Part shown: piece by piece, positions 26,970 through 36,645 of the stretch
Layout: each line of letters starts with the position of its first letter
How positions within the stretch are numbered: position 1 is the stretch's first letter
From: an uncultured Chitinophaga sp.
GTDB lineage: Bacteria > Bacteroidota > Bacteroidia > Chitinophagales > Chitinophagaceae
Direction of reading: 5' to 3'
Length of the DNA stretch: 64,000 bases
Assembly: GCF_937898475.1 (NCBI RefSeq)
Contig: NZ_CALEJS010000033.1
Span: 124,001-188,000 of the forward strand
Position numbers and translations under genes: made by a program
Notes under the pieces: generated by a model
Database searches by the model: none
Told to the model about the DNA's origin: nothing
What the model saw: the letters and a program-made list of their open reading frames with translations, nothing else

Positions 26970-27665
26970 TTAGTCTGCCAACCCATTCACATCGGCAGAC
27001 AGCACCTCGCTCATGTAGTCAAAGAAAGGGCGCATGCCTTTGAAGGTCAGGCCCACTTCTTTTAAAAACTGGCCATCCAGTACCTCCTTATCTGTAAATC
27101 GCCTGATCAGTAAGAACTGTTTGTATTTCAGAAGATCTGCCGCTTCATGACCGGCCGCATAGCCCCTGGGTACTTTCTTCAGCTGCTCACCTTCCAGCGA
27201 TCCAAATAGAGACGTGAACGACTTACTCTTCAGGATCTTGCGCAGCGGGGCAGCGTCAAATGCAATATCATCCCTGATACGTTTCAGGTCATGCGTTACC
27301 GGCGCCCAGAAACCGCCGCCTATAAAGCTGTTGCCCTGCTCTATCTGGAAATAGTATCCTCCCCGCCGTTGCTTGGTAGCGCGTTTAAAAACTCCGCTCC
27401 AATGTGTTTTATACGGCGTTTTATCATTGGAGAAACGGGTATCGCGGTAAATGCGGAAGAGGCTTTTCTTACCCGATGGTGTCTCTATCAGATCATGTGT
27501 ACTGAGCTGTGCAAGTAAGGCGTCTGCAAAGTGTTCCATGTTTTCCAGCGCTGCCAGGTATTGTGCCTTATGCTCGTTGAACCAGTCGCGATTGTTGTTT
27601 TGCTTTAATGCTTTTAAAAACTCAAAGCTGGAGGAATGTATTCCAGCTGCTGTCTGCCTGCCCAT
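26970..27665 (-). CDS. DUF2461 (TIGR02453) family protein
   Basis: The 231-aa protein matches DUF2461: SSSFEFLKALKQNNNRDWFN at the start, FRIYRDTRFSNDKTPYKTH, GGGFWAPVTHDLKRIRDDI, LKKVPRGYAAGHEAADLLKY and IRRFTDKEVL. There is no signal peptide, so it is cytoplasmic. The family is widespread in Bacteroidota and proteobacteria; its function is unknown. It is followed by the DUF1080 gene on the same strand with 52 nt between the stop and that start, so cotranscription is possible. Confidence 0.92.
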   Translation of the reverse strand: MGRQTAAGIHSSSFEFLKALKQNNNRDWFNEHKAQYLAALENMEHFADALLAQLSTHDLIETPSGKKSLFRIYRDTRFSNDKTPYKTHWSGVFKRATKQRRGGYYFQIEQGNSFIGGGFWAPVTHDLKRIRDDIAFDAAPLRKILKSKSFTSLFGSLEGEQLKKVPRGYAAGHEAADLLKYKQFLLIRRFTDKEVLDGQFLKEVGLTFKGMRPFFDYMSEVLSADVNGLAD

Positions 27666-27695
27666 TGCTTTTCGTAATATTGTGAGTGTATAAAT

Positions 27696-28439
27696 TTACT
27701 GTCCCTGCAGCGGATGCTCGCGCCTCCACATTTCTGAAAAGTACAGACCTTCGTCGCGGATGTATTTGTAGTATTCGTAATCGTTCTCGAACCATAACAA
27801 CATCTCATAGCTGGGCCTGTACTGCAACATAAAAGTATCCAGCGCCTGCGCCTGTAAACCGGTGATCCGTTTTACCAGGCCCCTGTTAAAACGGTGATCA
27901 ATATATTTATCGCGTTCCTGCGCTTCCAGGCGCCGCCTGAACTGCTCTATCCTTTTAACCTTCTTCATGCCAAAGAGCAGGTCAAGGTTCACCCCTGCTC
28001 CCATACCGCTGCTGGTGAGGTATTCCCGCTCAAAATCGAAATACTTGCGATATTCATTCCGGTTCTCTATGGAGTCCAGCTGGTGGGTATGCGGTTTGGA
28101 AATCACCTCCACGGTGGGCAGGGTCTTAATGTCTACATGAATGCTCATGTCAAAGGCACGCCCGCGGCGCAGCTCCCTGACGGCAAATTTCTGGGTAGAC
28201 TTACCCTGGTAGGAAAAACTGATGGAATCATCCAGGGGCAGCCATAAGTTGTAGCGCCCCAGGGAATCTGTAACGGCGCCGGCGCCTGAATTTGTCTTCA
28301 CGCTTACTCCTTCCATGCCAAAGCGGGCGGAACGGTCATATACCGTTCCATACACCTGCACCTGTCCGCTGGCTGCCAGCCGGAACAGGAGTAAAAGGAT
28401 GATGATAACTGTCTTTTGTAACAGAATAGCGCGCCTCAT
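27696..28439 (-). CDS. Secreted carboxypeptidase-regulatory-like domain protein
   Basis: The 247-aa protein has a signal peptide (LLQKTVIIILLLLFRLAASG), then a carboxypeptidase D-regulatory-like beta-sandwich at about residues 27-110: VYGTVYDRSARFGMEGVSVK, TDSLGRYNLWL, ISFSYQGKSTQKFAV, TLPTVEVISKP. The C-terminal 135 residues are charged and helical (KKVKRIEQFRRRLEAQERDK) and end YFSEMWRREHPLQGQ. This two-part form is common in Bacteroidota with no known role; it should be periplasmic or outer-membrane associated. It lies 30 nt upstream of the DUF2461 gene on the same strand. Confidence 0.8.
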   Translation of the reverse strand: MRRAILLQKTVIIILLLLFRLAASGQVQVYGTVYDRSARFGMEGVSVKTNSGAGAVTDSLGRYNLWLPLDDSISFSYQGKSTQKFAVRELRRGRAFDMSIHVDIKTLPTVEVISKPHTHQLDSIENRNEYRKYFDFEREYLTSSGMGAGVNLDLLFGMKKVKRIEQFRRRLEAQERDKYIDHRFNRGLVKRITGLQAQALDTFMLQYRPSYEMLLWFENDYEYYKYIRDEGLYFSEMWRREHPLQGQ

Positions 28440-28521
28440 TTCGTCTCAATCTAAGACAGGATAAAAATATATACAAGTGCAGTAAAAATATTAACAATTC
28501 ATTATATCTGATGCCGTACGC

Positions 28522-29106
28522 CTACATCCTGTGCTCAATCCTGCTTTGTACCGCGGAAAGATTATTCACACATTCTTCAAACCGGCCATAGACTGCACTG
28601 CCGTCAACTGCCAGGTCCTTTTTGGTAACATCCGCCCCGTCAAGAAATGCATCCAGGTAAGACAAATAGCGGGCCGGTTCGCCGTAAAGGGCGTTGTAGA
28701 TCTCATCATTCAGCTTGTCGCCCTCCACCCGCAGCTCTTTATTGGTGAGGTCAGTTACATCCCGCAAACGGCCCATTACCGTGCTCATTTTGGTTTTGAG
28801 CGACTCCAGGTTGGCGGGGTCCTTTTTCCCGGGGGCGATATTGTTCCTGAACAGGCTGTCTGACAACTTCTTACGGGCTTTCATATAGATGGTGAGATCA
28901 TCCTTCAGCAAGGCTACCCGTGTTTTCAGATCCGGACCTTTTTCAGGCGTATAGTACTTGTCAAAATTCGTATTCAGCTTTTTGAGCCAGTCCAGCAGGT
29001 GATTGGAAACATCCGTAACAGCCGGGGTGGATTGCCCGGAAGCGCCGGCAGCGCTTAACAGGAGCAGCAAACAAAACATTAACCTGGAAAATACATGACT
29101 TGCCAT
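28522..29106 (-). CDS. Secreted helical protein of unknown function
   Basis: The 194-aa product has a signal peptide (MASHVFSRLMFCLLLLLSAA, cleaved near GASGQ) and then a largely helical, charged body (LLDWLKKLNTNFDKYYTPEK, LKTRVALLKDDLTIYMKARK). I do not recognise a family. The open frame extends to 29199 with another hydrophobic segment, but the ATG at 29106 gives a normal signal peptide. It lies 82 nt upstream of the carboxypeptidase-regulatory-like gene on the same strand. Confidence 0.7.
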   Translation of the reverse strand: MASHVFSRLMFCLLLLLSAAGASGQSTPAVTDVSNHLLDWLKKLNTNFDKYYTPEKGPDLKTRVALLKDDLTIYMKARKKLSDSLFRNNIAPGKKDPANLESLKTKMSTVMGRLRDVTDLTNKELRVEGDKLNDEIYNALYGEPARYLSYLDAFLDGADVTKKDLAVDGSAVYGRFEECVNNLSAVQSRIEHRM

Positions 29107-29243
29107 CCTTCTTTCTTTTTTAAAAATATAAGCTATTAGCATAATTAAAAAAAATAAAAATATACCACAGCAGCGGATCTTACCATTGCCGCACACCAAA
29201 AATCCGTCAATTTATATTAACTTCGGAACAGATCTATGCCTAA

Positions 29244-29260
29244 AGCCAAATTAATTGGCT
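29244..29260. promoter_or_regulatory. Inverted repeat AGCCAA-N5-TTGGCT
   Basis: Perfect 6-nt arms in the gap before the TPR lipoprotein gene, 38 nt upstream of its start. It may be an operator, or a weak terminator-like hairpin since it is followed by a T-rich run. Confidence 0.25.
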
Positions 29261-29297
29261 GATTTATTTTTACAGTTACCCCGCAAATTGCCACGAC

Positions 29298-31010
29298 ATG
29301 AAAAAGTTCCCATGGGACTTACTACTGTTCATCACCGGCCTATGCGTTTTCTTTATTGCAGCATGCCAACATAAGAACAGGATCCCTACTACCGAAGCGA
29401 TCAGCGCTATCGATCTGAAGAGAGGAAAAATAATACTCTGCGGCCCGCCCGAAAAACAGTTGGGCGAGGTAAACTTCAAGACCTCCTGCGCTGAAAAAAC
29501 TCAGAAAGACTTCAATCTCGCTGTATCATTATTGCACTCCTTCGAATATGACGAAGCAGAAAAAGCCTTTGCCAGGATCATCGACCAGGAACCAGGATGC
29601 GCTATGGCTTACTGGGGAGTGGCTATGAGCAATTACCACCCGCTCTGGACGCCTCCCACAAAGGAAGAACTGGAAAAAGGCGCTAAAGCGATCACCATTG
29701 CACAGGATCTTAAAAAAACAGCCCGTGAGTCTGCCTATATCAATGCCCTGGCTGCATTTTATAACAACTGGGATATCACCCCTCATACCACGCGCAGTGA
29801 GCGCTTTGAAGAGGCCATGGAAAGAGTGTATGCGGATTATCCCGATGACCCCGAAGCAGCCATCTTTTATGCACTGGCGCTGAACGGCGCCGCCAATCCC
29901 GCTGATACCACCTTTCGCAGGCAGCGAAAAGCGGGCGCGCTCTTAACCGCCATCTATCGCTATAAGCCGGATCATCCGGGCGTAGTGCATTATATCATCC
30001 ACAGCTACGATTATCCGCCACTGGCGCAGCTGGCGCTGCCTGCGGCCAAACGCTATGCCTCCCTGGCCCCTTCTTCTGCCCATGCACAGCATATGCCTTC
30101 GCATATATTCACACGGCTGGGCCTCTGGGAAGAGGATATACAATCCAACCTCACGGCTACCAGCGCCGCCAGGTGCTACGGGGAGAATATGGGCATTAAA
30201 GGGCATTGGGACGAAGAACTGCACGGGATAGATTACCTGGTATACGCGTACCTGCAAAAGGGAGATAACGTGCGCGCAAAGGAACAGTGCGATTATCTTG
30301 CCGCCATCACAAATGTGTATCCCGCCAGCTTTAAAGTGGCCTATTCACTGGCGGCCGTTCCTGCCCGTTATGCGCTGGAGAACCGTCTTTGGAAGGATGC
30401 CGCCGCACTGCCGGCACCTGGTCCTGCCAGCTTTCCCTGGAAAGCGCATTCCTGGGCCCGGGCCATTACCTGGTATGCACGCTCACTGGGCAACACCAAC
30501 ACCGGCCGTTATGATGCCGCCAGAACGGAGCTGCGGCAACTGCAGCTGCTCTATGATACCTTCGTGGCGCAGAAAGACGCTTATAAGGCCAGCCAGCTGC
30601 TGATCCAGATCAAGTCCTGCCAGGCCTGGCTTTTATTCAAAGAAGAAAAGAAACAGGAAGCAGCGCTGCGGCTGATGCGCGCTGCAGCAGACCTGGAAGA
30701 CAATATCCAGAAGCTGCCGGTGACACCCGGCGAGATCCTTCCCGCCCGCGAACTGCTGGGAGATATGCTATTGCAGATGAACAAACCTCAGGAAGCCCTC
30801 ACCGCCTACGAAGCAAACCTTAAAGCGCGCCCCAACCGTTTTAACGGCCTGTACGGCGCCGGCGCCGCTGCCGAAAAGTGTAACAATACTGCCAAAGCTA
30901 AACAGTATTATCAGCAGCTGGCCGGTATTACGGCTAATTCCAGCCGCCCCGAAGTGGAAAGCGCCAAATTGTATCTGAAGAAACAGGGGTATAAACTGGC
31001 GAGAAGGTAA
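29298..31010 (+). CDS. TPR-repeat lipoprotein
   Basis: The 570-aa protein starts with a lipoprotein signal (LLFITGLCVFFIAAC, Cys at about 23). The body is tetratricopeptide-type helical repeats: FNLAVSLLHSFEYDEAEKAF, AIFYALALNGAANP, AARCYGENMGIKGHWDEELH, LLGDMLLQMNKPQEALTAYE. A conserved MAYWGVAMSNYHPLW segment and HMPSHIFTRLGLWE with several His residues are typical of a TPR family seen near the envelope in Bacteroidota, function unknown. It opens a co-directional run with the isoaspartyl methyltransferase, whose ATG overlaps its TAA by 1 nt. Confidence 0.85.
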   Translation: MKKFPWDLLLFITGLCVFFIAACQHKNRIPTTEAISAIDLKRGKIILCGPPEKQLGEVNFKTSCAEKTQKDFNLAVSLLHSFEYDEAEKAFARIIDQEPGCAMAYWGVAMSNYHPLWTPPTKEELEKGAKAITIAQDLKKTARESAYINALAAFYNNWDITPHTTRSERFEEAMERVYADYPDDPEAAIFYALALNGAANPADTTFRRQRKAGALLTAIYRYKPDHPGVVHYIIHSYDYPPLAQLALPAAKRYASLAPSSAHAQHMPSHIFTRLGLWEEDIQSNLTATSAARCYGENMGIKGHWDEELHGIDYLVYAYLQKGDNVRAKEQCDYLAAITNVYPASFKVAYSLAAVPARYALENRLWKDAAALPAPGPASFPWKAHSWARAITWYARSLGNTNTGRYDAARTELRQLQLLYDTFVAQKDAYKASQLLIQIKSCQAWLLFKEEKKQEAALRLMRAAADLEDNIQKLPVTPGEILPARELLGDMLLQMNKPQEALTAYEANLKARPNRFNGLYGAGAAAEKCNNTAKAKQYYQQLAGITANSSRPEVESAKLYLKKQGYKLARR

Positions 31011-31747
31011 TGTTTAAACGTTCAACCGTTCAAACGCCCCATATTCGTACCTTTGTCCTGATGCAGCTCGCTACCGCCATACTGACCCTGGCGCTGAGCG
31101 CCGCCCCCTTCCAGGAAGATGCCTACCGGGAAAGCAGGAACGCCATGGTCACGCAGCAGATCCGGAAAGAAGGGATCCGGTCGCCAGCTGTATTAGCGGC
31201 CATGCGTGCTGTACCCCGTCATCTCTTCGTCCCCGAAAGCATGCGGTCTTACGCCTACAGCGACCGCCCCGTCCCTATCGGCTACGGACAAACGATCTCG
31301 CAGCCCTACATCGTTGCTTACATGACGCAGGCCATTACCCCCCAGCCAGGCTTCAAAGTGCTGGAAATAGGCACCGGCTCGGGCTACCAGGCCGCTATAC
31401 TGTCCGGGATAGTGAAAGCAGTATATACCATTGAGATCGTTGCGCCTTTGGGACAAAGCGCCAACGAAAGATTAAAACAACTGGGATATAACAATGTTAC
31501 CGTCAGGATAGGCGATGGCTATCATGGCTGGAAGGAACAGGCCCCTTTCGATGCCATTGTAGTAACTGCCGCCACTGCCTATATCCCGCCACCCCTGCTG
31601 GAACAGCTCAAAGAGAATGGAAAAATGATCCTACCGGTAGGCTCTCCTTTTGAGACACAATGGCTGATGCTCGTCACCAAAAAAGATGGTAAAGCCATCA
31701 CTAAACGCCTGTTGCCAGTTTCGTTTGTCCCTTTTACCAGGAAGTAA
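31010..31747 (+). CDS. pcm: Protein-L-isoaspartate O-methyltransferase, probably exported
   Basis: The 245-aa protein fits the family that methylates isoaspartyl residues in damaged proteins so that they can revert to aspartate. Motifs: RHLFVPESMRSYAYSDRPVP, GYGQTISQPYIVAYMTQ, the SAM-binding VLEIGTGSGYQAAIL at about 124-138, and FDAIVVTAAT. It has an N-terminal hydrophobic stretch (MQLATAILTLALSAAP from residue 18), so it is likely periplasmic; the start could be 31010 or 31061. The ATG overlaps the TPR gene stop by 1 nt (TAATG), a sign of coupled translation. Confidence 0.92.
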   Translation: MFKRSTVQTPHIRTFVLMQLATAILTLALSAAPFQEDAYRESRNAMVTQQIRKEGIRSPAVLAAMRAVPRHLFVPESMRSYAYSDRPVPIGYGQTISQPYIVAYMTQAITPQPGFKVLEIGTGSGYQAAILSGIVKAVYTIEIVAPLGQSANERLKQLGYNNVTVRIGDGYHGWKEQAPFDAIVVTAATAYIPPPLLEQLKENGKMILPVGSPFETQWLMLVTKKDGKAITKRLLPVSFVPFTRK

Positions 31748-31767
31748 GACAACCAAACGGTATAACC

Positions 31768-34146
31768 ATGAGGGTACTTTGGTCTATTGGCCTGCTATCT
31801 GCTGCCATCATAGCTTTTCAGCTGGCTTTAATGCAAGTGCTGTCTATTGTGCAATGGTATCATTTCGCTTACATGGTAATTTCGGTAGCCTTGCTGGGCT
31901 TCGGAACAGCCGGCACCGTATTATCCATCTTCCGTAAAAAAATGCTGGCCCATCTTACTGCCTGGCTGTTCTGGCTGATGATGGGCGCAGGACTGGGTAT
32001 GGCCCTTGTAACCGGTATTGCACAAACGCCGGCCATCCGTTTTGACGCTTACCTGCTTTTCACAGATTTAAAGCAGGCAGGACTGCTGCTGCTGAACTAT
32101 CTGCTGTTCTTCATTCCCTTTTTCCTGGGTGCGCTGGCCATCGGCCTCCTGTTTGTGGCGTATGCAGAGCGCATCAGCAAACTGTATTTCGCCAATCTAA
32201 CCGGCTCGGGCATGGGCGGTATACTGGCGCTGGTGGGCGTCGGTATTCTGAGTCCGCAGCAACTCACTACGGTCATGGCTATACTGCCTGTACTGGCTGC
32301 CTGGCTGATCCTGCCAAGACGATACCTCATAGTGCTGGCTGCCATCGTCATTATCGGCCTGAAATGGATGTTTCCTTCTCCCCTGCACTTATCCCAATAT
32401 AAAGACCTTAGCAAAACACTGCTGCTGCCCGGGGCGAAGATCACCCGGGAAAAGAACAGTCCCGGCGGACTTATCCAAACCCTCACCTCGCCCGCCTTGC
32501 GCTATGCGCCAGGCTTAAGCCTGAACGCTACCACTACCGGCGATGTGAACTATGCGGCCTTTGTAAATGGCGACTGGTTTGGCGCGGTACTCAAGGCAGA
32601 TACTTCCTGTATCCTTAACTATACCACCCTTGCACTGCCGTATGTGATCGGTCCGCGTAAAGAAGTGCTTGTACTAAGCGCCGGCGGCGGGGCCCACATA
32701 CAACAGGCCCGCAGCAATGGTGCCGAAAAAATTACCGCGGTAGAGCCCAATGCCGTTATGCTGAACATCTTACAAAACGACTGGGGCCCTGGTGTCCGCG
32801 CGCTTGCATTGGAACCACGCACATTCCTGTCAACCGGCACTGAAGAATTTGACCTGATCACGCTGCCCATTGCGGGCTCCTTTGGCGGAGCTGCAGGCCT
32901 CTTTGCCTTGCAGGAACAGTTTGTACTGACCAGGGAAGCCTTCCTTGAAATGTGGATCAGGCTGCGGCACGATGGCGCCATCAGTGTAAGCGCCTGGATG
33001 GACTACCCGCTTCGCCATCCGCTGAAGCTGCTGGCCACCATCACGGAGATGCTGTATAGCGCAGGCATTACAGATCCGCGTCAGCATATTGCCGCTGTCA
33101 GAAGCTGGGGCACTATCACCTTTGCGGTTACACGTTCACCTTTAACAGCAAAAGAGATAGCCGCCGTCCGGCAGTTCTGTGAAGACATGCAGTTTGATCC
33201 CGCTATCCTGCCCGGCCTGCTGGAATCGGAACGCGCGCAGTATAACCAGCTGGAAGATACTTTGCTGTTTCACTATATCAACCGTATATTATCCCCCGGC
33301 GGCAACGGATTCTATAACGATTATGATTTTAACATCCGTCCGGCTACTGATAACCAGCCTTATTTCCAGCAGTTCATTAAACTATCCCGCCTGCCACGCT
33401 TAGCCGGTTTTTTGGGCAACCGGTCACTGCCTTTTCTTGAACTGGGCTACCTGCTGCTGATAGCTACTTTTGTGCAGATCATCCTGCTGTCCTTCATCCT
33501 CATCATAGTGCCGCTGTTCAGAAAAGGATGGAAAAGCGCCGCCCTGCCGGGTATCCTGGTTTATTTCAGCGGCATCGGCTATATGTTTGTTGAAATGGTA
33601 TTGATCCAGCGTTGTATACTGTACTTTGGCACACCTGTATATGCCGCCGCAGCGGTGATCACTTCCCTGCTGATCTTCTCGGGCCTTGGCAGTTATGTAT
33701 CGCCTTACCTCATGCAACCGCGAAAGCTGCTCATAGCAGTGCTGATCTGCATTACGGGTTTGCTCCTGGTATATGCGCCTGCGTTAACGCCGCTGCTGCA
33801 AAATACCATGCACCTGCCTTTACTTTTTAAAGCTTTCATTGTACTATTGCTGATAGCGCCCCTGGCATTCCTGATGGGTATACCTTTTCCAGCCGGCCTT
33901 TCTTATGTGGCCCGAACGGAAGCAGCTGCAGTACCCTGGGCCTGGGGGGTAAACGGATGCCTGTCGGTGATCAGCACGGGATTGGCCAGTATCATTGCAA
34001 TAGAGCTGGGCTTCAGCTGGGTGATGATGCTCGCTGCCGCAGCATATGGCCTGGTCATCCTGCCGCTGTTGTCCGCTTCCGGACGATCATCGTTCAGAAC
34101 CGGACAGAAAAAGCCTTTCAGCAACCTGCAACAAAGCCATAGGTAA
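31768..34146 (+). CDS. Spermidine-synthase-like polytopic membrane protein
   Basis: The 792-aa protein has an N-terminal block of about six membrane helices (residues 1-200), a soluble aminopropyltransferase/methyltransferase-like Rossmann domain in the middle (VLVLSAGGGAHIQQARSNGA, then ITAVEPNAVML, about 310-345), and a C-terminal block of further helices (about 560-780; GIGYMFVEMVLIQRCILYFG is a characteristic segment). The central fold is of the spermidine-synthase type, but the product is unknown. It starts 21 nt after pcm and is probably in the same operon as the TPR gene. Confidence 0.85.
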   Translation: MRVLWSIGLLSAAIIAFQLALMQVLSIVQWYHFAYMVISVALLGFGTAGTVLSIFRKKMLAHLTAWLFWLMMGAGLGMALVTGIAQTPAIRFDAYLLFTDLKQAGLLLLNYLLFFIPFFLGALAIGLLFVAYAERISKLYFANLTGSGMGGILALVGVGILSPQQLTTVMAILPVLAAWLILPRRYLIVLAAIVIIGLKWMFPSPLHLSQYKDLSKTLLLPGAKITREKNSPGGLIQTLTSPALRYAPGLSLNATTTGDVNYAAFVNGDWFGAVLKADTSCILNYTTLALPYVIGPRKEVLVLSAGGGAHIQQARSNGAEKITAVEPNAVMLNILQNDWGPGVRALALEPRTFLSTGTEEFDLITLPIAGSFGGAAGLFALQEQFVLTREAFLEMWIRLRHDGAISVSAWMDYPLRHPLKLLATITEMLYSAGITDPRQHIAAVRSWGTITFAVTRSPLTAKEIAAVRQFCEDMQFDPAILPGLLESERAQYNQLEDTLLFHYINRILSPGGNGFYNDYDFNIRPATDNQPYFQQFIKLSRLPRLAGFLGNRSLPFLELGYLLLIATFVQIILLSFILIIVPLFRKGWKSAALPGILVYFSGIGYMFVEMVLIQRCILYFGTPVYAAAAVITSLLIFSGLGSYVSPYLMQPRKLLIAVLICITGLLLVYAPALTPLLQNTMHLPLLFKAFIVLLLIAPLAFLMGIPFPAGLSYVARTEAAAVPWAWGVNGCLSVISTGLASIIAIELGFSWVMMLAAAAYGLVILPLLSASGRSSFRTGQKKPFSNLQQSHR

Positions 34147-34209
34147 GCCTTTACAGAAAATGGCAATATTCTTGGTCTACACCCTACACCAAATAAAAAT
34201 GCTCCTATT

Positions 34210-36624
34210 ATGTTAAGCAGCTATTTCAGGATCGCCTGGCGGAATCTGTCTAAACAAAAAATGTATGCCTTCATCAAGATCGGTGGATTTGCCCTGGGTA
34301 TTGCCGCCTGCCTGCTGATTGGCTTATATATCAGGCAGGAACTTAGCTATGACAAACAATATCCCCGGGCAGACCGTATCTACCGGGTAGTGATAGACTG
34401 GAATATGCCCAATGCCAGAACCACTTATCTGCCGCCTCCCCTGGCAAACGCCATGAAGAAAGACTTTCCTGAAGTAGAGGAAGCCGGCCGCATACTGGAC
34501 GGCGAGCTGTTTGGCGCCGGAAGCAGTGAAGTAAGGCCTGCAGGTAAAGAACAGAATACCTATGAAGAAGGGGTGATCTTTGCAGACCAGGAACTGCTGA
34601 CGCTACTGCAGCTGCCCTTTATTTACGGGGATCCTGCGCATGCTCTCAGCAAACCCAATACCATTGTGATCACAAAACGCAAGGCAGATAAATACTTTCC
34701 GAATCAGGATCCGCTTGGTAAAACACTGATCCTGAATGATGATAAAACGAAACCTTATGAGGTAACCGGCGTCATCGCCGATTTCCCCGAGACCTCCCAC
34801 CTGCAGTGCGATTTTCTGCTTACCCTGAAAGGCGTTGAGTTATGGCCGGGCGAACAAACCCACTGGCTCACCACCAACTATCATACTTACTTCCTGCTGC
34901 GCCCGGGAACGGATATTGCAAAATTCCAGACAAAGCTGTCGGCCGTTAAAGACAGGTACCTGTTGAACAGCGCGCGGGCAACCGGCAACAAAGGGGTTAT
35001 AGATATTATGTCGAAAGTGAGCCTGGGATTTCAGCCGCTTAAAGATATTCACCTGAGATCGCAGGGTATCAATGATGGGCGCAGCCACAGCGACATTCGC
35101 ATGGTATGGCTGTTCGGCGCAATCGCAGGCTTTATCCTGCTCATTGCCTGCATCAACTTTATCAATCTCTCTACCGCCAGATCGGCTACCAGGGCCAAAG
35201 AGGTAGGACTGAGAAAAACCATCGGCTCTGATCGCGGCAGTTTGATCCGGCAGTTCCTGAGCGAGTCGCTGTTATTCAGTATGCTTTCTTTTGCCCTGGG
35301 TATACTGCTTGCCCGGCTGCTGCTGCCGTATTTCAATACACTATCGGGCAAGTCGCTGCACATTCCCTGGAGCGCCTGGTGGATGGCGCCCTTGCTGCTT
35401 GCCGCAGCAGTAGTGGCAGGACTATTGGCAGGCCTTTATCCCTCCCTGTACCTTTCTTCCTTTCAACCCATCCAGGCGCTGAAAGGAAGGGTGAACCGCG
35501 GCAGCAGGTCTGGTATGCGAAGCACATTGGTAGTGTTCCAGTTTACTGTTTCCATTGCACTGATCGCAGGCACCTTTGTGATCTACCGGCAGATGAGATA
35601 TATTCTTGACAAAAAAACAGGATTTGAAAAAGACCAGGTGATGATGATACAAGGCGCCAACGCCGTAGGGAACCGCATGCAGGCCTTTAAAGCAGCGCTG
35701 TTACAAGTGCCCGGTGTACAGCGCGCCTCCGTCAGCGACTACCTGCCGGTAGCCGGTACCAAGCGAAACGATAACCTATTCTGGGAAGAAGGGAAGTCAC
35801 AGGAAACAGCTCCCATATCCGGCCAGTTATGGCAGATAGATCATGACTACCTGAAGACAATGGGCATGCGTATTGTGGCAGGGAGGGACTTTAACGTTAA
35901 CATGCCTACGGATTCACAGGCCGTGATCATCAACCAGATGATGGCTAAGCAATTGGGAAAAGATCCGATAGGTATGCGTATCAGTCATGGAGACGAGCCG
36001 CGAACGGTGATCGGTGTAGTGGAAGATTTTCACTTTGAATCCTTCCGGGAAAATATACGCCCCCTTTGCCTGGAAATAGGGAATAGTCCTTCAATCGTAT
36101 CCGTTAAGGTGAGCACGGCGGATATGGGGTTCCTGGTGCAGGCACTCAGCGCTGTATGGAAAGGTTTTGCTCCCCATCAGCCTATCCGCTATACCTTCCT
36201 CGACCAGCGTTTTGCGCGTATGTACACCGATGTACAACGCACCGGCGGCATCTTCACCAGTTTTTCCGTGCTGGCCATTATTGTTGCGTGCCTGGGTCTC
36301 TTAGGGTTGTCTGCCTTCATGGCAGAGCAGCGCACCAAAGAGATCGGCGTCAGGAAAGTGCTGGGCGCCAGCGTAAGCAGCATACTGGCGTTGCTTTCAA
36401 AAGATTTCCTTCGCCTGGTAGGCATCGCGGTACTGATCGCTTCTCCCCTGGCCTGGTACATGATGCACAGCTGGCTGGAGAACTTTGCTTACCACATAAA
36501 TATCGAATGGTGGGTATTTATAGTGGCGGGATTGATAGCCACAGGCATTGCATTGCTGACGGTGTCTTTTCAGTCAGTAAAAGCTGCATTGACAAATCCT
36601 GTGCAATCGTTGAGATCAGAGTAG
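34210..36624 (+). CDS. MacB/FtsX-type ABC transporter permease
   Basis: The 804-aa protein has an N-terminal membrane helix (KIGGFALGIAACLLIGLYI), a MacB-type periplasmic core, a three-helix FtsX domain near 290-420 (IACINFINLSTARSATRAKE), a second core region and a C-terminal FtsX domain near 680-800 (AFMAEQRTKEIGVRKVLGAS). It resembles the truncated permease at 1-1873. It is in the inner membrane and should act with an ABC ATPase that is not adjacent here. The start lies 63 nt after the spermidine-synthase-like gene on the same strand. Confidence 0.93.
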   Translation: MLSSYFRIAWRNLSKQKMYAFIKIGGFALGIAACLLIGLYIRQELSYDKQYPRADRIYRVVIDWNMPNARTTYLPPPLANAMKKDFPEVEEAGRILDGELFGAGSSEVRPAGKEQNTYEEGVIFADQELLTLLQLPFIYGDPAHALSKPNTIVITKRKADKYFPNQDPLGKTLILNDDKTKPYEVTGVIADFPETSHLQCDFLLTLKGVELWPGEQTHWLTTNYHTYFLLRPGTDIAKFQTKLSAVKDRYLLNSARATGNKGVIDIMSKVSLGFQPLKDIHLRSQGINDGRSHSDIRMVWLFGAIAGFILLIACINFINLSTARSATRAKEVGLRKTIGSDRGSLIRQFLSESLLFSMLSFALGILLARLLLPYFNTLSGKSLHIPWSAWWMAPLLLAAAVVAGLLAGLYPSLYLSSFQPIQALKGRVNRGSRSGMRSTLVVFQFTVSIALIAGTFVIYRQMRYILDKKTGFEKDQVMMIQGANAVGNRMQAFKAALLQVPGVQRASVSDYLPVAGTKRNDNLFWEEGKSQETAPISGQLWQIDHDYLKTMGMRIVAGRDFNVNMPTDSQAVIINQMMAKQLGKDPIGMRISHGDEPRTVIGVVEDFHFESFRENIRPLCLEIGNSPSIVSVKVSTADMGFLVQALSAVWKGFAPHQPIRYTFLDQRFARMYTDVQRTGGIFTSFSVLAIIVACLGLLGLSAFMAEQRTKEIGVRKVLGASVSSILALLSKDFLRLVGIAVLIASPLAWYMMHSWLENFAYHINIEWWVFIVAGLIATGIALLTVSFQSVKAALTNPVQSLRSE

Positions 36625-36645
36625 GATGAAGGGGGATGATAAAGG

